NCBI RefSeq assembly: GCF_900496995.4 | Contig: NC_044012.1 | Span: forward strand, 27,417,606 to 27,481,605 | From: Aquila chrysaetos chrysaetos | Lineage: Eukaryota; Chordata; Aves; Accipitriformes; Accipitridae | Reading direction: 5' to 3' | DNA: 64,000 nucleotides | Shown: piece by piece, positions 11,301 through 23,119 of the stretch | How the letters are laid out: every line of letters starts with the position of its first letter | Numbering within the stretch: the first letter of the stretch is position 1 | The notes under the pieces: generated by a model | Told to the model about the DNA's origin: nothing | Database searches by the model: none | What the model saw: the letters and a program-made list of their open reading frames with translations, nothing else | Made by a program: the position numbers and the translations under genes

Positions 11301-14300
11301 ATTTAATGTTCTTTTTCTTTCTCTAATTATGTTTCTGACAGCTGAGAATGATTGTCCTGGCAGTAAGTATCTTTCAAAAGTAAGGTACGCATTTTTTAAG
11401 GTAGATGCTTAAAGATATGTACAGTTCTTACTCTGTTTCCTCTCTTTACTTTAAAAATACAGGTCTATACCCATCCAGAAGATCCTCAGGTAAATCTGCT
11501 ACAATATTTTACTGGTGTGAAGAGAGCAACGGGCTGGAGCTGGCTTCAACCCATGTATTCCTTCCCTGTGACTGGGGATGCCCCATGTCATGACCGTGTA
11601 TACAAGCAAGAGTGTCACATTAAAAAAAAAAAAAAAAAAAAAAAAGACATCCTAATATCTAATGTAAGAATCACTAGAGCTAATCAGAATTGCCACATAG
11701 TGAATTGCCTTTGAATATGTAGTGTCAGGTCAGTACAAGAAACCCAAAGTGTTGTTGCAGAGTTAAATGCCCGTAAAGATTCATCGTCCTAACTCTGTAT
11801 AACAAATTTATGGAACTTCTTTATGAAAAACACGGTATGTTTTAACTGACCACTGGGTGTCACCATGTCTGTTACATGTGTGAAACATTTTTGTAGTGAT
11901 TAAAATTTGAATGAGTATTTCATTCTGAAAACATAATCTGATGTTTCAAAATATTTTATCATGGTGATTCCTGGAAAATAATGTAGATCATAATTTTTAT
12001 TTGATGACAATTGTATACATTAATACTGTTAATTGTTACAGCATTATAAAGCTGTATTCAGTGCATGTAAGTGGATCAGACAGGAGTTGGGCTATCATTA
12101 TTTTCTTTAAATGCAAGGTTAATAGATTACTAGACAGAAGCAGCAGCAGTAGTAGTTTGCTTGACAGCTGATAGTTTAATAATTACTGGACTTGTTTGCA
12201 GACAATTACAGAATGTTACCACTTCAAATTCAAGTACACCCACAATGGGCCACTCCTGGATTTCAGCAGGTACTGTCGCTGTGATTTTACTTTGCTCTGT
12301 GGTTTTACAGTCCATTTCCATACACCTGAATGTAAAAGCTTTGGATTTTATCTGTTTGGTGTTTCCTTTTTTAATTCTGGATCTTAAGACTAATTTTATC
12401 AACCTACACTATTAGCTTAGACTTAAAACACAATGAATCGTTTTGTGAGATTATGGTCATATTTTTAAATATCCACTCAAAAGGTGATTCTTAGTGTCAG
12501 AGTCCAATACTCTCTGATCAGGTTTTTTAAGATATTCCGTGAGTGGAGGGTGAAATGTTTCCTATCAGATTTACTTATCTGAAGATACTTGATGTTACAT
12601 AGGATTTCTCATTTAGCAGAGTTGATACAAAATACACTGAAAATGCAATACAAATGTAAGCTATGCTTATCAAAGCATAGCTATTGCAATACACAGTTCA
12701 ATCATGATACCAATGTGATTCCCATTACTGGTCTCTATAATACATTCATGGTCATGACATGGGGCATCCCCAGTCACAGGGAAGGAATACATGGGTTGAA
12801 GCCAGCTCCAGCCTGTTGCTCCCTTCAAAGTTCTTCTATTAGTTGTTTAGTTCTTATACTCTGGACTGAGCCACGTATTCACTCCCCCCATACTGGTCTG
12901 GCTAACTCAAGCAGACATTAATGCACTTCTAATGAACTTGGGGAGAAACATGTACACCACCAGTTGATCCACTCAACTGACATAGCTATTTATCTAAAAT
13001 GAAGGCCATGGTCAGGTCCCCTGTGTGTTGAGATAAAGTCAGCTTTCTTTGCAACAGCTGTGATGCCCTGCATTACTCTCTGAGCTTCATGGGCACATCA
13101 CCCTTGCCCACCTCCCCTGAGTCTTCTGTTGTAGGGGTTTACTGGTCAGTCACAGCTGCAAGGCAATGGCTTATTTTAAGACAATCAAAATGTAGCAAGT
13201 TCATACCTAACAAACTTCTCCCAGCTTTCCTCCTGCATAAAATGCTTTTTAAATTAAAAAAAAAAAAAAAAGAAAAAAAAAAAGAAGAAAGGCTGCAGCG
13301 CTGCAGACCTAGGTCCCTTGGGCTGCATTTAGTTACTTACCTCTGAAAGAGGTTGTAAGTCACGTAAAAAACACTGGTGGACGGGGATGTGACTCTCAGC
13401 CACACCAGTTTTCCTTAGTGTATTAGCACAAATTCATGCCAGACTAATTTGGAAATACAAGGCATAAGCCCACTTCTCTGACACCCTGCAGGGAAGGAGA
13501 TAACCATCTGCAGAGGGGTGAGACATTTGAAATCATCACAGTTTAAGGGTATGATTCCAAAAGACAGGGTTACCCAAAGAAATAACTCACAATTGCTTGC
13601 CTTGCACTGGCTGTTCAGGTCTTTGGGTGCCTCTCTAAGCTGTGTGGCTGTGAGGAGCAGGGGAGTAGAGGGAGAGCATTTTTAGTGGCAGTAAGGTAGG
13701 ATTCGGGTCACCTGCTGGCAGAGCAGGAGCATGGAAATGTCGGAATGCCAAGAGTCACTTAGACATGCATTTTTTTATCAGTAACCATTCTTGTCAAAGT
13801 CAATACTGTTACTTTTTTTATTTAAGGGAAAGCAAGTATGTAAGACTTCTCAGAACTGGGGCTTTGAAAAGTATCTACTTTTTTCTTTCTTTCAGGTTGG
13901 GTGTTTTTTAGGCATTGTGTAATGTAAAATACAGTAGTTGGTCACAGCTGCTAAACCATAATGCTTTCATGATGTCCCTGGCTCAGGATTTGATCTTCCA
14001 AGGGGCAGAGAACATGCAGGTCACTCAGTGTTAGAAATTGCAGTGCATGTAATCTCAGACCTTAGGCAATAAATGTGATGTCTGCTTCTGACACTCATAG
14101 TTTGTTAAGCAGTCATCTGTCAGTACTAGAAGCAGCTTACTCTGTATAAAAAAAAAAAATCTGAATACTTTGTCTATTTTTAGTAAGACTAAAAGGAATG
14201 ATTCCACGATCACCTGTGCAGACACCAGGAAAGCAAGTGTCCTCCTCATTCGCAAGATTTATATTCTGATGCAAAACCTGAGTCCATTACCAAATGATGT

Positions 14301-17300
14301 TTTCCTGACTATGAAGCTGTTTTATTACGATGAAGGTAGTATTTCCATATTACCTAGATTTATCAACTGTGTTCTTTGAAAACAGACTTTGAAAACAATT
14401 GAACCAAATGTTTTAATGGATAGTCTCTATGGTTGCTGGGACCTGTTAAATGATGTTATTTTGCATGTCTCTGTTTCTCATGACAATTTCTAAAATCCAA
14501 GGGGAACAGATTTGATCTTGCTATGGGAACACAATCTTGTCATTGACTTAATTGGAGCAAGGATTTCAGTGTGTTTTAAAAACAAATCAAGTGTTCCTGA
14601 TTATGTTAGGATGCAACATGTTTGCCAGACTAGTTCTAGTTTAGGTGACTATTTAAAAGTCTAGCTCTGCTTTCAAAATGTATTATTGCTTTATAATGAA
14701 AAATCAGAGCTTCTAGCTCATCTCTTTGCATGTATAAACTGTTTCAAATAGCGTTAATTGGGTTTTGCCTGTTGAGTAGGGGAAAAAGAACTTCATTTAC
14801 TACAAGTCGAATATTGATTATTCCCCTCCCCACACACAACTTTTTTGGAGTAGCCTCTTTTCCCCTTTTTTAAAGGGGAAAAGAGTCTTTTTGCTGCACA
14901 AGTTAAACTTAATTTTACAAGAATGTGTTTCATTCTAACACATTTAATGAATTCTTTTCTGCAGTTACACCATCTGATTACCAACCTCCTGGTTTTAAGG
15001 AGGGTGAATGTGAGGGGATGATATTTGAGGGGGAGCCTATGTATCTGAATGTAGGTGAAGTGCCAACGCCTTTTCATATGCTGAAAGTTAAAGTTACAAC
15101 TGAAAAACAGCGAATGGAAAATGTTGATAAAAGCATCCTAAAGCATGGAGAGACTAATGTGCCTCTTCAGGTGCTCAGAGTGGACAGAGATGATCCAGAA
15201 GAAGAGAACCAGGACATGAATGTAAGAGCTCAAATGTTTTATGTAGCTTGTTGAAATTTTAGACTTTTTATAGTCTAGAAAAGGGCCATTGTTTTACTGC
15301 ATGTCTTACTATAACATCAATAAAAACCTGTGTTTCCAGATATATTTAAGCAAGGCAATATGTCTTCAATACATTTTTGCTTTAATTTTACTGCTGTAGT
15401 TAGCAATCTGTCATTCTTAAAGCAGTATTGAACAAGTGTATCCCCATAATGTCTGTCAGCAGTAGCAGCATTGTTAGTAGTCGTGTGTCTGCGAGACTAG
15501 AGAGGGGCAGCAGGGTGAGAAGCAGAGGGGCAGCTTCGTGCTGTGGGTACAGGTGCCATTTGTTCAGCTCCACGCACAGGACACAGGTGAAACCTCCCTG
15601 GAGCTGTCCCATACTAGTCCCAAGTGAGCTGCTGCAGCCAGGCAGTTTTGACTGGCAATAAATTTGCTCTGGGATCCTCTTGTATGGCAGTGCACGTACA
15701 GCTAGTGATGCCACAGCTAAAGTTAAAACAAACCAAATTCTGTATTGGGATTTTTCCCTGGGGAAATTGGCCTAGAAAAAAGCACAAAGCGAAGCTTGCT
15801 GAAGGCACGAGTGCGTGACAGACTTGTGCATCCTGCTGCTGATGGTAGAGCACCTGAGATGGCTCTTTGGACTGTGTTTGTGCAGGCTTCAGCAATTGGA
15901 GGCATAGATTTCTGGGGTCAGTTCAGGCTGGCAGCAAATACCTTTAGTCATGTTAGAAAGTGCAAATATGTGTGCTGATCTATACTGTTCATAGGTGAGA
16001 TGGAGGCAGAGCTTCAAGGCCTTTGGTTGCTTACTTTCACAGCTTACTCTGGACCTGTCTGCCCTTTTCTCTTACTGCATACATGGAGCATTTTGATAAT
16101 TGCGAGTGAACATTTTTAACTTTAGTTTTAATGGGTACAAGTTCTAGCAAAGCATTTTTGTTGGTATGAATCTTGGCAAACTGAGTTTCCTCAGTTAGTA
16201 TTGGTAGGGAGGCCTGTAGGTGATGAGATGGAAATAAGCCCCTTGGCCCTCTAAATCTGCATATGCTTCTGAATTGCTGTTTCACAGGCAGTAGGAAGGT
16301 GGTAATTGATGCGCTGATAGTATTCTTTCAATATCAATTGTTACGATTTTAGTATTTTTTACAGATGTTTTTCTTGGTAGTTGAATTAAATGTGCGCTTG
16401 CATTAATAACTAAATAATGCTGAGCTAGTTTGTACGTGCCATGTCAGTTTCAATTATTTCAATACAGTTTGTTCCACTGAGAATCCATCTAAAGCTCTGG
16501 TCCTAAGCATCTGAGTACAAACCCTCTTCCTTTTTTGTCTGCAGTAAGTGATAGACCTTTTTCTTAATCTAGGAAGATCTTGTCTTGGATAATAAAGCAG
16601 AAGATAGGAATAATGTACATATTTCAGAAACTCAAGGTAACGTTTACATATATTTTTCAAGTCTTCAGTTTGTGCCTCTTTTTCCTGATGTTACTAAAAT
16701 GAAAACTCAATTTTCTGACATAGACCCCTATATTAAAATTTACATTCTATTTTCTTCACATACATTGCTATGCCTTTATTTTCTAGCGTGGCTTTGTTCT
16801 GTGAAGCGTTTGGTTAGCAAATGCACATTTTCATATTTGTGTTCTAAAAATCTGATCTTTCATTCCATTTTATCAGATAAGCTAAATTTAATGGGTTAAA
16901 TATTTAGCAACTAATTTTGCTGTTTGATTTTTCTATTATTATTGTTGCTGTTGTTTTACTAACATATTTAATTTCCACATAAAGCTTGCAGAGGTGTTTT
17001 GCTCTTGAGTTCATTATTGCAGACTTGAGAAGCAGAATTCTCTGTTCAAAAAGTGGTCCAGGTCTATTTTTCTTTAAATCACAGCTGTTTGGACTATATC
17101 CTCACAGCTTCAGCCACTAAGTAAGTTTAACCGAAATACCACTTTTAGACACCTTTTTTCCTTAAGCTCTGACTGTGGTAGGACCATGGTCTGATTCTGC
17201 AATGTATACATGCTTCGATCTGTATGGTTGTGGAGGAGTTGAGACTGTCGGGGCTTGTGTACACAGAAGAGTTTTTATGTTGCAATAGACTGAATGATAC

Positions 17301-20300
17301 CCATGTAAAAATACCTATACATATGATGCATGTTCTTCTGTACAGAGGAAGTTATTCATTACTGTGGTGTGCTATTCCTGATACAATCAGTAGCTTCATC
17401 ACAAAATATGTTTTGTTTTATGAATGACTGTATGATTATGTCTGTGCTGCTGGCTATTTTTGTGCCTTTTCTAGCTGCTTACTTTCACAGCTTACTCTGG
17501 ACCTGTCTGCCCTTTTCTCTTACTGCATACATGGAGCATTTTGATAATTGCGAGTGAACATTTTTAACTTTAGTTTTAATAGGTACAAGTTCTAGCAAAG
17601 CATTTTTGTTGGTATGAATCTTGGCAAACTGAGTTTCCTCAAGTAAAACCCTAACACTGTAAAATCTGTCAATGTAAAGCTACACAAACAATGTGAGTAG
17701 CAGCAAAAAGCAAATTCCAGCTGGAAGCCTATCAGGCAGCACTTCTCAAAAAGGTACCAAAAACATTTACTTCTGTTTTACTTAAAAGTTTTCATATAAC
17801 AACTTCAATAAGCAATTGAACTGAGAGTTCTGCAGAGAGTACAAATAATTTTATGTTTTGGAAGCACTCTGAGGACTCTTAACACTGCAAGGCAAAGCTG
17901 CCTTCTCCCTTGTTATCAAATAAACAGTTATGCCCTTCCCACTATGCAGGACATTAGGAAGTACCTGCTTATCCTTTCTGATGAAAAACAGCAGCACCTC
18001 TCGTCGGATTTTTCTTAGCTTTTATAAATAGATAGTTTCTGTGCTGTTTACTTACAATCATATAAGTGTCCTCCACTGTAAGCTCTGAATGCAGAAGTGC
18101 CAATAAAATAACTGCCCTGACTATACCGTCCTGACTGCAGCTCCTACCAGAAATGTGCCCTGGAAGCATTCCACTCTTTTTTTTTTTTAATCAGTGCTCC
18201 AAGATGTGGACCCAGACCATCTCGAATTCAAGACATGAGACAGCAAACTGTCCTCAGGGATCTCTGTGAGCAGAAGCTTCCCTTTAAGATTTTAGAGAAA
18301 CTGGGAGGAAAAGCAGAAGGTGATTTATCTTCAGATTCCCCAAGATAGCGCAGGGGCTGCAAGATTGAACTTTGCTACCAAACAAACAGAAGAATGAATT
18401 GCTGCTTGTTGATCTGCTCATCTTGGAGATGCTATATAGGAAGCATCCAGACAATACTGGTACCCATTTGCTGTACATAAAGCATTTCAAACATAGCAAA
18501 GAATGATGAAAAGAGGAACTAAGTGCCCTTTTTGGAAGAAGATTAAGTAGAGATGATGTAGATGAGTATGCTCAGAAATGCTCTGATATGCTGATGTAAA
18601 ATAGGATAGCTAAAGGAATACAGTTCTCAAGACTGTGAAGTAAAAAAACAAGCTTTATGACCAAAACCGGGGGTGGGGGGTGCAACCCTTTATTTGAATG
18701 AGAAGCCTATGTAAAATGCTTTTTTTTTTTTTTTTCTGTAGCAGACAGAGGTTTCTGTGGAGCTAATGAATATATGGCACTCCTAGAAGAAGCACCCATT
18801 AGTGCTGCTGCTTGCTCTGTTCACTCTTCTTAACGCATTTCCCTAAAGTTGCATCTGCTTTGAAATATAACTCTGGTTCTGCAGACTTCAGAAACACCAA
18901 TTTTCCATAAAAACTTCCAGACGCATTGCTTTCCACATAACTATAAAAGTGGCAACTGTGTCAGTGCTGAGGCTTTTGGTCCTCCCAACCCGACAAGACT
19001 AGCAGCTTGTTGGGGCTACCATGGTGTCTGAGTGCTTGCGGAGGCAGCTGGACAAAGCAAGTTGAGCCTGGATTTTATATTTTTAGAATGGGTTGGAGTG
19101 TCCCGTCATTCAGGCCCAACACTGAACAGGCTGCGCTGCATATTTAAATAGTGACATTAATGTTGGCTGTGTTTTTTCAGAAATAAAACATGCAACTTTG
19201 CAAAAACAGCTAACATTTCCATGCTGTTCAAAAATGATCATGGAAATGTGTAGGAAACGGTATGTGTAGATCAGCGTGCTTATCTTGACAATGCTAGTAG
19301 GCTGCAGAACTGGAATAACCACATAAAGCTGTATCTGGTGCTTTTAGAAATTCATGGAAGTTCCAAAACCATGCAAAAATGCAGTGAATTGCTTGTCTTG
19401 TGGAGTTGGTATGATGTTTTATTTACAGGAACTACAAGACGCAGGAAAATGCATTTGTCACCCTGAAATTCTTCAGTCATTTCCACAGCTTAAGCACAGT
19501 CATCTTGAACTAGTTTATGCTTATATCTGTATCCTAGAAAAAAAAAACCCAGTATGGATTTGAAACAACAGCAACAAAAAAAAAATCTCCAGAACTGACT
19601 GCTCATTCTTCATGGCCTGTTCATGCAGCTGCAGGCAGTGACAAGGGAACTGTAGCTACAGGAGCTGCAGCCAAAGTTGCTCAGTTGTGTGTGGTTGGGT
19701 TACAAATGGGAGCCGTCTGCTGGCAGTGGGTTCAGAATATGCAGAAGCTGTGCCAGAGTGGCCCCACAGAGCCGTTTGCCCATTCTGCAGTGCAAAATGA
19801 GCTCATGAGGCTTTTTACTTGGAAGCAAATCCCAATGTAGGTGAGCCTTTAGCAGTACAGTGTACATATGAGTTCAGGGATCAAGCCCACTCTTCCGAAG
19901 AGCCCTGTGTGTAAATCTGTACTACCTAGCATCAGCATCTCTTGCGTGCCTGTCATAGGAAGTTGTGATAGGAAATCGCTGAATTAAGTATGTAAGAGAG
20001 TGTAATGCTTGGTGGCGTTAATGACTTGCTTGCACATAGAGAGTTAGAGCCCTTTTGAAGCACCTGTTCCCTGCAAGTGCACGTGTTCCTTGTGGCAAAA
20101 CATCAGTGTTAAGAGGCTGCTAGTGTGTTGTCAACAGTGCGCTTTATTATTTAACTCTTTTATAGAACCAAATTTAACATATGAAGAAGAAGAAGTTACA
20201 AAGGCTGGAGGGAACCAGAATCTGTATGTTTCTAATCCTCAGGTATGAAAACTGCACTCTGTCTTAAACTTGTACTAAAGCTTTTGTGAAGCTTCTTCCC

Positions 20301-23119
20301 TACTTTGAGTGATTAATAGGTAATCTGCTAAAGGTTTATTTAACACAGTCAGTATTTTCAGTAATGAAATGCCTTTTCATTTTACTTTTTGGTGTTTTAC
20401 AAAAAACAGTTAATATTTTAAAGCAATCAAAAGCAATAACAAAAGGCTGTTCCTCTGTGGTACAGTTTTCAAAACAAACAGATGGTCTGACTGTTATTAA
20501 GAGAAATGGAAATGTAATTTCCATGTTTATGAACTGCCATAACTAAACACTCTGCCTAATAGAAATTTCTCTGCTAATTCTGACAGACCAGAATTTGTTT
20601 AAAGGTTGATGAAAACTTAAAATGCAGGTTTATTACTCAGACTTAAAACTCAGGCTATATTCCTTGCAAATAGCAAAATGGTACAATTTAAATGTGGAGG
20701 ACTACTTCAAACATAGGTCTGTAAGATTTCTTAAAATGGAATAGCCCTAGGTAACTGTGAGTGACTCTACCGTATAAAAATAACTGATGCTTTGATCTGT
20801 CAGGGCTCTTTGACACATTCAGCTGTAAATAGTGCTGTTGACTTCAATGAGTATACTCCTGTATTTAAATTTCAGCTCAAATGCTGTGGTGAGCAAAGCC
20901 AGAGCTCTTTGCACGCTACAGCACTGAACCCTGCTCTAGCCTCTAATATATATTTTTTTACTGCCGTTACAAGGCCACATCTATTTTGTGATTTTAGGTT
21001 GATCATTTGGCGAGCAGGACGTCTGAACTTAATGTCTCAGAGAGCAGGACAAGAAGTGGAAAGATATTTCAAACTAGCACTGTTAGTACTGTTTTTTCTC
21101 TAGTTCTGTTCCTTCTATTTCTGTTCTTCTTTAAGCCTTTTTCTGTTCCAAACAGTGAATAAAACTCTAACCTTTAATACATTTCATGTTGACAGAATGA
21201 AATTCTCATCACTTCTAAAATTCCCATTAAATTCAACACATTTGGATTCATAGTGTCTAAAAAAATTTGGTTCCAAAGAGTTAAAAGCTGAGTGTGGATG
21301 TTGTTAACACAGGTTGAGAAAGATTGATTAGGATTGATCTATATCTTCTTGATAATGTGTTTAGCCAAATTCCCCCTGGTTTAATCCATTGTCGATAGGA
21401 GTGTGTGCCAGCAGAGATCCCCCAGGCCAGTGTACAGTATGCTTGCTAATGATTTTGCTTGGAAAATACAAGGCCAAAATTTTAACCTCAGCTCTATGAC
21501 TCGCTAATACCAAGAAAAATCTGTTATTTCTTTGCTTAATCACATTGCAGTGGATAAGTCTTGTAGTGGGCACTACTTGTGGGGAGCCAAATTCTTCCAG
21601 CCTTGCACAGGTGGATGGGAAGTTGTCTTCAGGGTGGAATTTGGCCTTTGAGGATGGCATTGGGGGCCCCCATCTGTCTGTTTCTGCTGCCTTTACCAAC
21701 TCAGCTTGGTAGCCTCAGCTTTGTGAGGCTCTGGGGGGCCTTCACAAGACCTCAACATCTCTGTTACTTGTGAATGTTCAGGGTTACTGGTAGGTTCTTA
21801 GAAAAAGCTGTGGGGTGAATACTACCGTTCTAGTAAGTGCTCTTCATTTAGAGTCAGGAGGGGAAATTACATGTCTGCCAAGGAAAATTATACCCTTCCA
21901 GTCCCTGCTCAGAAAAGCGCTTTGTTAATTTTTAGTGCAGTAGTTGTGTTAAGGATTCATAATGTACAGCTCAATTGTTGCCAGTAGTTTTCTCCTAAAC
22001 TAATAGTTGCCTTATTTCTGTAAAGGCTGATGGAAATCAAGCTTGGGACCATGCAAAATTCATTCCTCAGCAGAATGTTCTAAAGAAATCCAGAAGATAA
22101 ATTGGTCTGTGTCATAAAAATACCTGTGTATGAAAGCTGCATGCAAAAAGGGCTATCAGTTTGCAGCAAATTAATGAAGCGGAGATGTTAAATTCAGAGT
22201 ATAGAACTAGTACATTCAGTCTTTTTGTAAAGTACTGCTTACTGCCGAATACAATTTTTTTACTTCCAACCCAGGGTCATGTGCAGTATTTTTTATGTTG
22301 TTCACTGATGTGGGGGGGGGGCGGGGGGAGAGAACATCATTCTGTATGCTCACTATCACTGTATCTTCCTTTTAAAAAAAGGTTTTGTTAATGGAACTTA
22401 ATACTAGAATTTAAAGCACAGCAGAGCTAAAAAGCAGCTGTGCTTTTAAATGATGAAAAACACTGCAGAGTTAAAGGCTAAATGTCATCTTCTCACACAT
22501 GTGCAAGTCAAATAATGGGATTAAACTCAGTAAGGCAAGCCTGTCTGGTGCTGAGCCCCCTCTCCCGTTGGTACAGGGCACTTGGCTGTTGTGCAAAGCC
22601 CTCCTGGTGCCGCCTGGCTCTGCACTGTCTGAACTTGGGGCCACTGTGTTGGGTCCCAGCTGCTCACAGAATTGGACTTCAGGTGTGTTGCCTCAGTGGA
22701 GGGGGAACAGCCTTCATTATGTTCTCTTGAAGCTATGACACACAGGAGGTCCTGCCCTTGCAGTATAAATACATCCCAGCCCTCCTTCAGTAATTTGGAG
22801 GGAGAGTCAATTCTGCCAGAAAAAAATATCCAGATGTTACTCCAGGCTTAGCACCTCTGGGCAGGGACCAGGTAATAGCAAGGTTGAGCCAGATGCTTGA
22901 CATGCAGCTCTCGATGCATCACACAGCTGTCTTGTTCGGGGTGGGCTTTTTCCGTGTTAAACTTGCTAATGCCACGGAGCAAGCCACGGTCTGTGCTGTG
23001 TGGCAACCTGTAATGCAGTATTTATTTTCCCTTGGCAGGTTCATCAGTTTGAGCTCTCATCTAGTCAAGATGTGCTGCCAAAAAGGAGAAAGATCAGTGA
23101 ACCAAAGGAGCAGTTTTAG
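8324..23119 (+). CDS. HORMAD1: HORMA domain-containing protein 1
   Basis: Meiotic chromosome-axis protein needed for synapsis, double-strand-break formation and checkpoint signalling. Coding exons: 8324-8356, 8741-8885, 9214-9277, 10906-10942, 11342-11362, 11463-11489, 12202-12269, 14184-14335, 14965-15221, 16573-16636, 20166-20242, 20998-21081, probably one from 22027, and 23039-23119. Phases match through 21081 (332 codons). The start gives [20 protein letters not shown], which parallels mammalian HORMAD1. The HORMA domain spans roughly residues 20-225, with [38 protein letters not shown] and [16 protein letters not shown]. The C-terminus keeps basic PKRRK followed by SEPKEQF, the family's nuclear-localisation and closure-motif region. 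The exon from 22027 reads [12 protein letters not shown] and resembles the mammalian counterpart, but reaches TAA with no consensus donor, so the join to the last exon is unresolved. Exons are unusually small (down to 21 nt). Introns hold several repeats, described separately. Confidence 0.95.
11524..11598 (+). repeat. Left arm of a 75-bp inverted repeat around a HORMAD1 exon
   Basis: The 75 bases from GAGCAACGGGCTGG to CATGTCATGACCGTG recur in reverse complement at 12747-12821 with two mismatches by hand alignment. A 24-base A run follows at 11622-11645. The repeat family is not recognised. Confidence 0.95.
11622..11645 (+). repeat. Poly-A tract (24 A)
   Basis: Uninterrupted A run 24 bases downstream of the left inverted-repeat arm. 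It could be the tail of a retroposed fragment, but no element body was identified. Confidence 0.9.
12659..12682 (+). repeat. Short perfect hairpin, 10-bp stem
   Basis: AGCTATGCTT, a 4-base loop ATCA, then AAGCATAGCT, inside the loop of the larger inverted repeat and downstream of HORMAD1 exon 12202-12269. GCAATAC also occurs on both sides. Confidence 0.85.
12747..12821 (-). repeat. Right arm of the 75-bp inverted repeat
   Basis: Reverse complement of 11524-11598 (73 of 75 identical). The arms are separated by 1,148 bases that contain HORMAD1 exon 12202-12269. Confidence 0.95.
14855..14885 (+). repeat. Perfect hairpin, 14-bp stem with 3-base loop
   Basis: CTCTTTTCCCCTTT, loop TTT, then AAAGGGGAAAAGAG. 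It ends 79 bases before HORMAD1 exon 14965-15221 and its pyrimidine arm lies in the acceptor side of that intron. Regulatory meaning is unknown. Confidence 0.9.
16028..16193 (+). repeat. 166-bp direct repeat, copy 1 (HORMAD1 intron)
   Basis: Starts TGCTTACTTTCACAGC and ends CTGAGTTTCCTCA. Identical to 17476-17641 except for one base (AATGGGTAC against AATAGGTAC). Flanking sequence is unrelated, so the duplication borders are sharp. Confidence 0.97.
17476..17641 (+). repeat. 166-bp direct repeat, copy 2 (HORMAD1 intron)
   Basis: Second copy of 16028-16193, in the same orientation and offset by 1,448 bases. HORMAD1 exon 16573-16636 lies between the copies. Confidence 0.97.
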
